Source: an uncultured Paracoccaceae bacterium (lineage in GTDB: Bacteria; Pseudomonadota; Alphaproteobacteria; Rhodobacterales; Rhodobacteraceae). From it: a stretch of 64,000 nucleotides of DNA. Positions 20,558 to 28,346 of this stretch are shown here, piece after piece (within the stretch, counting starts at the first letter, position 1; each line of letters starts with the position of its first letter). The notes under the pieces were generated by a model. The model did no database searches, was not told the origin of the DNA, and was given only the letters and a program-made list of their open reading frames with translations. The DNA lies in assembly GCA_947498645.1 (NCBI GenBank), contig CANMKS010000001.1, positions 2,332,032 through 2,396,031 of the forward strand. Direction: 5' to 3'. The position numbers and the translations under genes were made by a program.

Positions 20558-21250
20558 ATGCGCCTCTTCATTGCTGTTCTTTCGTTCATGGGGTTGCTTC
20601 AGGCGACCCAGGCTATTGCACAAAATGGACCGGTGGTGATTGAGCTTTATACCTCGCAAGGGTGTTCTTCCTGCCCGCCTGCCGATGCGCTGCTGCATGA
20701 TCTGGCGGCGCGCGATGATGTGATCGCGCTGGCGCTGCATGTGGATTATTGGGATTATCTGGGCTGGAAAGACGACTTTGGCCGCCCGGAGAATACCGCC
20801 CGCCAGCATAGTTATGCGCGCGCGTTTCGTGCAGCAACAGTTTATACACCACAGATGATCTTTAACGGCCAGGACGATGCCGTTGGATCGCGGACGATGC
20901 AGGTCATGGACCTGTTGCAGGCGCATCAGCGCCGCGGGAACCCTGTGGATGTGTCGCTGACCCGTCGGGGCGAGCGTGTGATCATCAATGCCGAAGCCGA
21001 TGCACGGGGCGACTATATCGTGCAACTGGTACGCTACACGCCCGAACAGACCGTTGATGTGCGCCGGGGCGAGAACGCAGGCAAGGTGCTGAGCTATGCC
21101 AACATCGTCACATCATGGGATGCGATCAGCCGCTGGGATGGGCGCGCGCCACTGGCGCTTGATGCCGCGGCACCGGGGAATGCGCCTATTGTTGTGATTG
21201 TGCAGCAGAATGGCCACGGCCCGATTGTGGGTGCCGCAGAGCTGCGCTAA
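20558..21250 (+). CDS. DUF1223 thioredoxin-fold exported protein
   Basis: The protein has 230 residues. A signal peptide (about 1-21, ending QAIAQ) is followed by VIELYTSQGCSSCPPADALL, a CxxC thioredoxin-like motif that defines DUF1223. Conserved HVDYWDYLGWKD follows. It should be periplasmic; the redox partner is unknown. Its stop overlaps the stop of the convergent acyltransferase gene by four bases. AGGA lies upstream of the ATG. Confidence 0.88.
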   Translation: MRLFIAVLSFMGLLQATQAIAQNGPVVIELYTSQGCSSCPPADALLHDLAARDDVIALALHVDYWDYLGWKDDFGRPENTARQHSYARAFRAATVYTPQMIFNGQDDAVGSRTMQVMDLLQAHQRRGNPVDVSLTRRGERVIINAEADARGDYIVQLVRYTPEQTVDVRRGENAGKVLSYANIVTSWDAISRWDGRAPLALDAAAPGNAPIVVIVQQNGHGPIVGAAELR

Positions 21251-22131
21251 CGCTGCTTTTTCCCTTTCCATCGCTTATGCACCCAGAACCATTGTTCAGG
21301 GTTGCGCGCGATCTGTGCCTCAAGCCGTGCGTTCATTTCGGGCAGCATTTGTTCTGGCGTGCTATGGGCAATGGGTGCTTCGACCTCGACAGCGAATGAC
21401 AGCCCATCAGCTTGCCTGATCCCGAAATAAGGGATCATGACCGCGTCGAGTTTGAGCGCGATCTGTGCTGCAGAAAGCGAGGTGCGCGCAGGGTGACCCA
21501 TGAACGGGATCATCTGACCGGGGGCCGACACATCATAAAGCAATGTGCCCAGGCCGCCGCCGCGCAAGTGCCTGACAAACCCCATGGTGCCGCGATTGCC
21601 CTGCGCAAAGACAGGACCGCCCCAGCTGGTCATGGTCTTGGCATAGTGATCGTTGAAATAGGCGTTCTGCATCGGTCGATAAAGACCGCCGATCGTATGG
21701 CCCATGGCCGTGAGAACCTGACGCGGTGCTTCGTGATTGCCAAAATGGGCGGTGACGAAAATCACCGGGCGCTTGGCTTTGGTCGCGTCCGCAAGGGCCT
21801 CAAGCCCGGCACCTGTGGGTCTGGTGGTGCTGAGTTTTTCGCCAAACTCGCGCCAGGAGTAGTTCTCGATGATCGTGCGCCCGAAGTTGTCGCAGCAGGC
21901 AGAGGCCAGCTGCCTGCGTTTGGCCGCGGCCATGTCGGGATAGACCAGCGCTAGGTTATCCTCGGCGCGCTGGCGATACCCCGCCAGCGGTCCGATGGTC
22001 CGGCGCAGAGCGCTGCCCATCATGGGCACGCGCCTGTCGTAGGGAAGGCGCATGACCGCGCTGATCAGCCCGCGCAATGCGCGATCTGCCAGCCAGTCGG
22101 CGGTAGAGCCTGCTGGTGATGCCGCGGTCAC
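21247..22131 (-). CDS. Lipid A biosynthesis acyltransferase (LpxL/HtrB family)
   Basis: The protein has 294 residues from GTG 22131, whose GTGA overlaps the stop of the nitrile hydratase alpha gene. The longer frame to 22413 would read through that gene in another frame and has a non-homologous Arg-rich leader. The catalytic HxxxxE motif is visible as HFGNHE, with a downstream FAQGNRGTMGF region and the conserved basic C terminus (WFWVHKRWKGKKQR). It would add a secondary acyl chain to lipid A at the inner membrane. Placement after nitrile hydratase genes is unexpected. Confidence 0.9.
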   Translation of the reverse strand: MTAASPAGSTADWLADRALRGLISAVMRLPYDRRVPMMGSALRRTIGPLAGYRQRAEDNLALVYPDMAAAKRRQLASACCDNFGRTIIENYSWREFGEKLSTTRPTGAGLEALADATKAKRPVIFVTAHFGNHEAPRQVLTAMGHTIGGLYRPMQNAYFNDHYAKTMTSWGGPVFAQGNRGTMGFVRHLRGGGLGTLLYDVSAPGQMIPFMGHPARTSLSAAQIALKLDAVMIPYFGIRQADGLSFAVEVEAPIAHSTPEQMLPEMNARLEAQIARNPEQWFWVHKRWKGKKQR

Positions 22132-22772
22132 GCACTGTCCGGGGTTTTGGCCAATCCTGTGCCAATCATGCTGTCGCGTGTCACCAGCGCGGCAAGCCTG
22201 TCTGCATCCCAGCCATCGGTCCCTGCGGGACGGGCCGGGATTACGACATAGCGCATGTCGGCGGTGCTGTCGTGGACGCGCACCTGGGTCGCGTCGGGCA
22301 AATCCACGCCGAATTCGGCAAGAACCTTGCGGGGTTCTTTGACGGTCCGGGATCTGTAGGCGCGCGATTTGTACCAATCGGGGGGCAATCCAAGCAGGTT
22401 GCGCGGATAACAAGAGCAGAGGGTGCAGACGACGACATTGTGGACCTCTGCGGTATTCTCCAACGCGATGAGCTTCATCGGTCCGATATCAAAGCCCATG
22501 TCGCGGGTCGCGGCGCTGGCGTCTTTAAGCAAGTCTTCGCGGAAAGCTGGATCAGTCCAGGCTCTGGCCACTACCGCCGCACCATTGGCAGGGTTGCGGG
22601 CATCCATCGCGTCAATCTGCGCGTTGATCTCGGCCGCGGTGGTGACGCCTTTTTCAATCAGCAACTCGCGCACGGCAATTTCCATCTGCTGCCAATAGGT
22701 CAGCGGGTGATCGTCATCGGCGCGGTAAGGGTGCCCAGAAGGCGAAAGGTGGTCGTGGTGATCATGGGGCAT
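22128..22772 (-). CDS. Nitrile hydratase alpha-type subunit (Co-type metal site)
   Basis: The protein has 214 residues from ATG 22772. The metal-binding claw is VCTLCSCYP (about residues 114-122). In this family Thr in CTLCSC marks the cobalt form and Ser the iron form. The middle Cys residues would be oxidised to sulfinic/sulfenic acid in the mature enzyme. The His-rich start (MPHDHHDH) could help metal loading, which is inference. The enzyme hydrates nitriles to amides, or, in the related three-subunit thiocyanate hydrolase, converts thiocyanate. It overlaps the beta C-terminal gene by 11 bases and lpxL by four. Confidence 0.9.
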   Translation of the reverse strand: MPHDHHDHLSPSGHPYRADDDHPLTYWQQMEIAVRELLIEKGVTTAAEINAQIDAMDARNPANGAAVVARAWTDPAFREDLLKDASAATRDMGFDIGPMKLIALENTAEVHNVVVCTLCSCYPRNLLGLPPDWYKSRAYRSRTVKEPRKVLAEFGVDLPDATQVRVHDSTADMRYVVIPARPAGTDGWDADRLAALVTRDSMIGTGLAKTPDSA

Positions 22773-23049
22773 GGGGCGCCTCCGCCGGTTCGAGCCAATG
22801 GGCGTAAATTTCTGCGTCGATCGTGTCATCGGGGTGGCTGGTGTCTGCACCCCAGACCTCTGCCATAGTAAAGCGGACACGCAGCAGCGGCAGCGCCTGA
22901 CCTTCAAGGCCGTAGGCCAATGATTCGGGATTGGGGAAGGGGCCAAGCCTACGCTCGACCCAGCCGGTTTTGCCGCGCAGGTAGGCGGGTGTGCGCACAT
23001 GACCGGGCGGCATGTCAGCGCGGACGCGCATGAACTGTGGCGCACTCAT
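22762..23049 (-). CDS. Nitrile hydratase beta subunit, C-terminal half as separate protein
   Basis: The 95 residues correspond to the SH3-like C-terminal domain of the beta subunit: FMRVRADMPPGHVRTPAYLRGK, then VRFTMAEVWG and a closing acidic region. It starts with an ATGA overlap on the N-terminal half gene. Splitting of beta into two chains is known in thiocyanate hydrolase (ScnB and ScnA) and in toyocamycin nitrile hydratase. No frameshift is needed, because both pieces have proper start and stop codons. Confidence 0.85.
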   Translation of the reverse strand: MSAPQFMRVRADMPPGHVRTPAYLRGKTGWVERRLGPFPNPESLAYGLEGQALPLLRVRFTMAEVWGADTSHPDDTIDAEIYAHWLEPAEAPHAP

Positions 23050-23393
23050 CTGTTGGCCTCACCGTAGGTCGCACCACGTTTTGTGACCTCTGACATACGC
23101 TGCGCCAGCTCTGCGGTAGAGTAGACGCCAGCCTCTATCAGGTTCTGGTTCACCGACGCGATCCATCGTTCGTAGTAGGTCATGGTTTCAAAGGCCTCTG
23201 GCCCCATGTCCTCTAGCACACGGCGCAGGCCGTCCACGGTGAAATGCCCCTTGGAGGAAGCAAGGATCATCAGCGCATCCACACGCTTTTCCCAAAGTGA
23301 GAAATCATGCTGGTCGGTTGGGACCGGGCCTGCGGCCTCGCCACCCATATCGTGCCAGCGGCGGCCATCGAATGTGTTTGGTTCCTTTGTCAT
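23046..23393 (-). CDS. Nitrile hydratase beta subunit, N-terminal half as separate protein
   Basis: The 115 residues match the helical N-terminal domain of nitrile hydratase beta (WHDMGGEAAGPVPTD, WEKRVDALMILA, TYYERWIASVNQNLIEAGV). The start is ATG 23393; a TTG six bases upstream is possible. It is the first gene of the three-part hydratase set and follows fliG by 56 bases on the same strand. No activator or metallochaperone gene is seen near the set. Confidence 0.85.
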   Translation of the reverse strand: MTKEPNTFDGRRWHDMGGEAAGPVPTDQHDFSLWEKRVDALMILASSKGHFTVDGLRRVLEDMGPEAFETMTYYERWIASVNQNLIEAGVYSTAELAQRMSEVTKRGATYGEANR

Positions 23394-23449
23394 AGCCAAA
23401 GGTTAGCGCATTCCGTCAGCGGGGTGAATCACATTTCGCTAGGCTGGCT

Positions 23450-24502
23450 TTATGTTTCTTCCTGGTCCTCACCGGCTTCATCGGGGTCGATCAATGTGAT
23501 CGTTCCTGCGTCGGCCATTTCACGAATGGCTTTGGTGATCTCAGACATCGCTGCTTCGGCTTCCGCCTTTTTGATGGGGCCGAGTTCAGCGGCATCATCA
23601 CGGATCTGGGCCGCCATACGCTGCGAGATGCTGTCCAGAATGAACTCTGCCGACGCGACAATCTGTTCATCCCCTGCAAGGCCTGCGGCGATTGCGGTGG
23701 TCATGATCTGGGTATCCACCGCGCGGATGCAATTGGGAATATCAGTGGGTTTGACCCGCGGCGCAATGTCCTTGAAGGTAAAGATCGCCTTGCGGACATT
23801 GTTGGCAAATGCGGGATCTGTTGTGCCCAGGCCGGCCAGCACATCTTCGCGGGTATCCGTTGGGGTTGCGTTGAGGATTGCACCCAGTCGTTGCACCGGC
23901 GCTTTTTCAAAGGCGAGCGCATTGGGCAAACCATAGTCCTGCGCAAGTGCCGCACCAATGCGGCGCACGGCATCCGGAGCGACGGCGGCCGTTTGCGACA
24001 TTGCATATGTGATGCGGCGCGCGCGATCGCCGGGTGTTTTGGTCAATACGTCAGCTGCCTTTGCCACAGGCAATTTCGAAAGCGTGATTGCGCAAACCTC
24101 GATGCTTTCGGCGCACATGATGGCAACGATCTCAGCGATGTCCAGATTGATGACAGTGGGCCAGTGGTCACCATTACGCACGTCCTGCGTTTGTTTGCGT
24201 AACCTGTCGGCCAATGGGCCGCTGAGGTGATCGGCCAAGGCCATGACAGCACCGTCATGGGTACCGGGGGCCGAAAGGCCAATTGCGTCCAGCTCTGCCA
24301 GGAATTCTTCTGCGACGGTGGTGACGGTGTCCCGATCCACCAACCGCAAGGTACCCAGTTCCTGTGTCAGCAAAAGTTGCAGGTGTTCCGGCAATTGCGA
24401 CAGTGACAGATGCGCGCCGTCGCCAATCAGCATCTGCACGACCATCGCCGCCTTGCGGCGGCGCGAGGGCGGAGCAGCTTTGGGAAGTGTCTGTGTATCC
24501 AT
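23450..24502 (-). CDS. fliG: Flagellar motor switch protein FliG
   Basis: The protein has 350 residues. The C-terminal domain has SQRMAAQIRDD (about 285-295), which lines up with the E. coli torque helix and keeps the Arg and paired Asp residues that face the stator. The N-terminal and middle domains are more diverged. FliG forms the cytoplasmic C-ring of the flagellum with FliM and FliN. No other flagellar gene is present here. It lies 34 bases behind the truncated LuxR-like gene, so the two are probably co-transcribed. The acidic tail DPDEAGEDQEET is unusual. Confidence 0.85.
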   Translation of the reverse strand: MDTQTLPKAAPPSRRRKAAMVVQMLIGDGAHLSLSQLPEHLQLLLTQELGTLRLVDRDTVTTVAEEFLAELDAIGLSAPGTHDGAVMALADHLSGPLADRLRKQTQDVRNGDHWPTVINLDIAEIVAIMCAESIEVCAITLSKLPVAKAADVLTKTPGDRARRITYAMSQTAAVAPDAVRRIGAALAQDYGLPNALAFEKAPVQRLGAILNATPTDTREDVLAGLGTTDPAFANNVRKAIFTFKDIAPRVKPTDIPNCIRAVDTQIMTTAIAAGLAGDEQIVASAEFILDSISQRMAAQIRDDAAELGPIKKAEAEAAMSEITKAIREMADAGTITLIDPDEAGEDQEET

Positions 24503-24536
24503 GGCGCAGTGTTATGCGCACTGCGTAAAAGAACAG

Positions 24537-25025
24537 TTAGGAACCGGGGTGGGTCACCATAATTGACATCTTTTTGAGTTGCTCGACTGTGTCGGGCTTG
24601 AGCGCCTGCTGATCACTGGTCGCGATATGCAACGCCTCAAACCGTTCAACAATTTCATCGATCTCGGCATCGGTGAATTCGCGGTCGGGGCGGGCAAATC
24701 CTGACATGCTGTGACTGCCGCCCGTTGTTGTTGCATAAAGCATGCCGTATTTCATGCCATACTCAGCCGCCTGACCCAGAATATTCGCCGGATCGTCCAG
24801 TTCTGACCAACGGCATGTGCCGGTGTTCTCAAAGCACCATGACACGGTGGGGTCATTCACCAAAAGACCCGCTTGCGAGTAGTGCTCAAGCCACGGACGT
24901 GGATAGCTCTGAAAAAAGAATGCAGGTGTGGTAAACTTGATATGCAAGCCCATTGCATAGCCAGATTCCGACCGTTCTTTGAATTCTCCCAGGACTTTAC
25001 TGAGGTCAAACTTCGCGGCTTTCAT
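24537..25025 (-). CDS. LuxR-like autoinducer-binding domain protein without HTH
   Basis: The protein has 162 residues that align throughout with the N-terminal ligand domain of the neighbouring LuxR. The pocket residues expected in TraR/LasR-type domains are kept: Trp and Tyr in WLEHYSQ, Asp-Pro in VNDPTVSW, and Trp in CRWSEL. The frame ends about where the linker to the helix-turn-helix should start, and no HTH remnant follows before fliG. Such proteins can sequester AHL or form inactive heterodimers with full LuxR proteins, as TrlR does to TraR; that role is inference here. It is transcribed away from luxR. Confidence 0.85.
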   Translation of the reverse strand: MKAAKFDLSKVLGEFKERSESGYAMGLHIKFTTPAFFFQSYPRPWLEHYSQAGLLVNDPTVSWCFENTGTCRWSELDDPANILGQAAEYGMKYGMLYATTTGGSHSMSGFARPDREFTDAEIDEIVERFEALHIATSDQQALKPDTVEQLKKMSIMVTHPGS

Positions 25026-25163
25026 TTCAAATCTCGCTTTCAGGTTGCCAAGCTCTTACATTTGAAAGTATTCCACTACAGGCTTTATAGAAAGATAGTC
25101 TAAAGGTAAGGTTGTAGCAGCAACAAGGCAATTCTTCCGTTTGGGGCTCGTCGAGGAATTTGA

Positions 25164-25772
25164 ATGGCGGCATTATTGGGTCCAGACGAAATAGGGCAAC
25201 TTGCCCCGTCTGGATATTACATAGCCCTAAGGATTGGGTTCGCTTTCCCTATGGAGGAAGTCAATGCTTTGCCCCCTGACTGGGTAGAGCACTATACCAA
25301 TCAGCGCTTCATGCTTTTTGACCCTGTGATCAGATGGGCCTACGCAAATGTCGGCGCATCGCGCTGGAGCGCGTTGGAGCTGGATGATCCCAAGAAGGTC
25401 ATCGCACAGGCGCAAACTTTTGGTCTGCGCTATGGGGTCACGGTCGCAGTGCTTGATTCGGGTGCAAAGGCGCAGCGTTCATTTGCATCTTTCGCAAGGG
25501 CGGATCGAGAGTACACCGAACTTGAAATCAAGCTGCTACAGGCTTTTGTGACGCGACGTCACAATGAGACCGCCCCCCCGACCAACCTGACCCGCGCCGA
25601 ATTGGAGGCTCTGGGCATGGTCAAAGACGGCAAGCGCCTTAAGGAAATCGCCTATGAGTTGAGCGTCAGCGAAGGTGCGGTCAAACAGCGCCTGAAGAAC
25701 GCAAAACTGAAACTTGGGGCAAAAACAGGCACCCAAGCGGCGGCACTGGCAAATCAATTTGGCTTAATCTAG
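25164..25772 (+). CDS. LuxR-family quorum-sensing transcriptional regulator
   Basis: The protein has 202 residues. The N-terminal autoinducer-binding domain (about 1-130) has WVEHYTNQ, LFDPVIRW and SRWSALE. The C-terminal domain (about 137-200) has the GerE-type HTH region RLKEIAYELSVSEGAVKQRL. It is shorter than typical LuxR (about 240 residues), mostly at the N terminus. It should bind an AHL, probably made by the next gene. It sits 124 bases before luxI and is divergent from the HTH-less homologue. Confidence 0.9.
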   Translation: MAALLGPDEIGQLAPSGYYIALRIGFAFPMEEVNALPPDWVEHYTNQRFMLFDPVIRWAYANVGASRWSALELDDPKKVIAQAQTFGLRYGVTVAVLDSGAKAQRSFASFARADREYTELEIKLLQAFVTRRHNETAPPTNLTRAELEALGMVKDGKRLKEIAYELSVSEGAVKQRLKNAKLKLGAKTGTQAAALANQFGLI

Positions 25773-25822
25773 GCAAAATTCAGGCTTTTTTTCCCCTTTC
25801 AGAACAATTAGACCTAAATAGT

Positions 25823-25841
25823 CAATGATTTTTGGTCATTG
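25823..25841. promoter_or_regulatory. Candidate operator (inverted repeat) upstream of luxI
   Basis: CAATGA and TCATTG are separated by seven bases, 56 bases before the luxI start codon. The 19-bp size is close to that of lux boxes, though the arms do not match the Vibrio consensus. It may be a binding site for the adjacent LuxR; this is untested. Confidence 0.35.
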
Positions 25842-25896
25842 GTTGGTGGCGCAGTGGGGGCTGACGTCGCAAGGGACTCAACCAGAGGGGAAGACA

Positions 25897-26568
25897 ATGG
25901 AGAAGATCACTTTTAACCTGACGGAGCTTCATAAGTATGGAACTGCGTTTTTCGAATATCTCGCGCTGCGCAAGCAGTTTTTCGTAGATCAGCTGGGTTG
26001 GGACATCCCGCATGATGACGATGTGGAGATGGACCAATACGACAATCCAAAGGCGTATTATTCGCTTGTCCTCAAGGACGGCAAAGTCGTCGCCGGCGGC
26101 CGGGCAATGGCGACCACTGCGCAGTGGGGATCACATACCTACATGTTGCGCGATGCGGTTGAGGGCAAAATCATTGGTATCCCGAACACAATTGTGAACG
26201 AGGTCGAGGTCACTGCCCGTGTATGGGAGTGCACGCGCGTTGTTGTCTCTTCGGAAATCCGGGACCCGGCAGAGAGTGCCGAGTGTCTTGCGCTGATCGT
26301 CAATGGTCTTGCCGAACAGGCGCTTGAGCAAAACGGAACAGAACTGATGGCGCTGAGCCGCCCATCGCTTTTGCGGGCGTTGCGCAAGATTGGATACAAC
26401 CCACGCGCGATTGGTGAACCCTATGTCAATTCGGATGATGGCCGCCGCTATGTCGCGATGAGCATGCCACTGGTTGAAGAGATCGCCGAGAAACCGCATC
26501 ACATGCCAGTGCCGAAAGCCACGCATATCGCAAAGCACAGTCTGGTTCACGCACCTATCAAACTCTAG
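25897..26568 (+). CDS. luxI: Acyl-homoserine-lactone synthase (LuxI family)
   Basis: The protein has 224 residues from ATG 25897, preceded by GAGGGGAAG; the longer frame to 25825 has no ribosome site. Conserved LuxI core residues are visible: Arg/Phe/Trp in LRKQFFVDQLGWD, the two Asp residues in MDQYDNP, Arg in AGGRAM, and Glu/Arg in VWECTRVVVS. It would make an AHL from acyl-ACP and SAM. The sequence belongs to a divergent branch seen in roseobacters, so the acyl chain cannot be predicted. The pairing with luxR supports the function. Confidence 0.85.
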   Translation: MEKITFNLTELHKYGTAFFEYLALRKQFFVDQLGWDIPHDDDVEMDQYDNPKAYYSLVLKDGKVVAGGRAMATTAQWGSHTYMLRDAVEGKIIGIPNTIVNEVEVTARVWECTRVVVSSEIRDPAESAECLALIVNGLAEQALEQNGTELMALSRPSLLRALRKIGYNPRAIGEPYVNSDDGRRYVAMSMPLVEEIAEKPHHMPVPKATHIAKHSLVHAPIKL

Positions 26569-26608
26569 ACTCCAGCCGTCTGGTGACCTGCTGAGTTGCT
26601 GCCCCTAA

Positions 26609-26631
26609 AGCTGACTGATCCTCCGTCAGCT
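26609..26631 (-). terminator. Hairpin spanning the purB stop codon
   Basis: AGCTGAC and GTCAGCT pair across a nine-base loop, in the 57-base gap between the convergent luxI and purB genes, and overlap the purB stop. No strong T run is seen. Confidence 0.35.
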
Positions 26632-27930
26632 GCCAAAGACCCGGTTGAAAATCGTGTCGACGTGTTTGGTGTGATAACCGAGATCGAATTTCTCTTCGAT
26701 CTCGGCCTTTGACAGTGCGGCCAGTACATCGGCATCGCCAAGCAGCTCGGTCTGGAAGTCGGCACCTTGTTCCCAGACTTTCATGGCATTGCGCTGGACC
26801 AGCCGGTAGGCGTCCTCGCGGCTGACGCCTGCCTGGGTGAGCGCCAAAAGCACACGCTGCGACATGACCAACCCGCGGAACTTGTTCATGTTGGCCAGCA
26901 TGTTGTCGGGGTAGATGACCAGCTTTTCGATGACACCCGCAAGGCGATTCAGGGCGAAATCCAGCGTCACGGTTGTGTCCGGTCCGATGGCGCGCTCAAC
27001 CGATGAATGGCTGATGTCACGCTCGTGCCAAAGGGCGACATTCTCCATCGCTGGCACAACGGACATGCGCACCAGGCGCGCAAGACCGGTCAGGTTCTCT
27101 GTCAGCACGGGGTTGCGTTTATGTGGCATTGCCGACGAACCCTTCTGGCCCTTCGAAAAGAACTCTTCGGCTTCCAGCACTTCGGTGCGCTGCATGTGCC
27201 GGATCTCCGTTGCAATGTTTTCGATGCTGGAGGCGATGACGCCAAGCGTGGCAAAGAACATGGCATGGCGGTCACGGGGAATAACCTGCGTACTGATCGG
27301 CTCGGGCTTGAGGCCCAGTTGCGCGCAGACGTGTTCCTCGACGGAGGGGTCGATATTGGCGAAGGTGCCAACGGCACCTGAAATTGCCCCTGTCGCGATT
27401 TCCTCGCGGGCATTGATCAGTCGCGCACGGCCCCGATCCATTTCCGCATAGAAACGGGCAAAGGTCAGACCCATGGTGGTAGGTTCGGCGTGGATGCCGT
27501 GGCTACGCCCGATGCGCACGGTGTCCTTATGCTCATATGCGCGGGTCTTGAGTGCCGCCAACACGCGGTCCATGTCAGCAATCAGCAGATCAGCGGCGCG
27601 GACAAGTTGCACGTTCAATGTGGTATCCAGCACATCGGATGATGTCATACCCTGATGCACAAACCGCGCGTCTTCGGATCCGATGTGTTCGGCCAGATGC
27701 GTAAGGAATGCGATCACGTCATGTTTGGTGACGGCTTCAATCTCATCAATCCGGGCGACATCAAATGTCACGTCTTTTGCTTTCCAGACCGCTTGGGCGT
27801 TTTCCTTGGGGATCACACCGATGGCAGCCTGGGCGTCGCAGGCATGTGCCTCAATCTCGTACCAGATGCGGAATTTGGTGGCTGGCTCCCAAATAGCGGT
27901 CATGTCAGGACGAGAATAGCGGGGGATCAT
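26626..27930 (-). CDS. purB: Adenylosuccinate lyase
   Basis: The protein has 434 residues. It catalyses two steps of purine synthesis, cleaving SAICAR and adenylosuccinate. The fumarase/aspartase superfamily signature is GSSAMPHKRNP (about 260-270), and the catalytic His region is GRSHGIHAEPTT. Length and start are standard. It is a single-gene unit convergent with luxI. Confidence 0.98.
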   Translation of the reverse strand: MIPRYSRPDMTAIWEPATKFRIWYEIEAHACDAQAAIGVIPKENAQAVWKAKDVTFDVARIDEIEAVTKHDVIAFLTHLAEHIGSEDARFVHQGMTSSDVLDTTLNVQLVRAADLLIADMDRVLAALKTRAYEHKDTVRIGRSHGIHAEPTTMGLTFARFYAEMDRGRARLINAREEIATGAISGAVGTFANIDPSVEEHVCAQLGLKPEPISTQVIPRDRHAMFFATLGVIASSIENIATEIRHMQRTEVLEAEEFFSKGQKGSSAMPHKRNPVLTENLTGLARLVRMSVVPAMENVALWHERDISHSSVERAIGPDTTVTLDFALNRLAGVIEKLVIYPDNMLANMNKFRGLVMSQRVLLALTQAGVSREDAYRLVQRNAMKVWEQGADFQTELLGDADVLAALSKAEIEEKFDLGYHTKHVDTIFNRVFGS

Positions 27931-28016
27931 GGGCAGGCACCTTATTGATGGGGTGGGCAGACTTTCATACGCGCGTCATAAGGTGGTGGGCGGGAAGCCT
28001 CAAGGGAGAGATGGGC

Positions 28017-28346
28017 ATGTTGCGGTTCTTTGCGGTTTTTATCATCTGCGCGGCACCGGTCGCAGCGCAGGAGTGGCATGCCATGTCGGGGGCCGAGATC
28101 GCAGCGGCGCTGACGGATCGTCGTTTGCAGTATGACAACGCGACGCAGCATTTCTATGCCTCGGGACGCACGCTATACAACGCAGGGCAGGACAGTTGGG
28201 GGTATTGGGCCGTGCGCGAGGATCAGTATTGCAGCCAGTGGCCGCCCGGTGCGCAGTGGGATTGTTATGATATGGCCATGGCAAGTGGTGTGATACGTTT
28301 CATCGGTGGCGACGGAAGCACAACAGACGGGGTTTACGCAGAGTGA
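28017..28346 (+). CDS. Small exported protein of unknown function
   Basis: The 109 residues begin at ATG 28017, which is better spaced from AGGGAGAG than ATG 28011. A signal peptide (MLRFFAVFIICAAPVAAQ) leads into a compact domain with YDNATQHFYASGRTLYNAG, WGYWAVREDQYCSQWPP and WDCYDM. The two Cys residues could form a disulfide. Aromatic-rich short domains of this type are frequent in Rhodobacterales, but I do not recognise a function. The stop overlaps the start of the next gene. Confidence 0.75.
   Translation: MLRFFAVFIICAAPVAAQEWHAMSGAEIAAALTDRRLQYDNATQHFYASGRTLYNAGQDSWGYWAVREDQYCSQWPPGAQWDCYDMAMASGVIRFIGGDGSTTDGVYAE

Noticed and set aside
22131-22413. N-terminal extension of the lpxL-type acyltransferase
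   Set aside because: The leader is Arg/Pro-rich out-of-frame translation of the hydratase alpha gene; the GTG at 22131 gives the normal family start.
23046-23393. Split nitrile hydratase beta as a sequencing frameshift
   Set aside because: Both halves have proper start/stop codons with ATGA overlap and match natural domain boundaries, so a real split is more likely.
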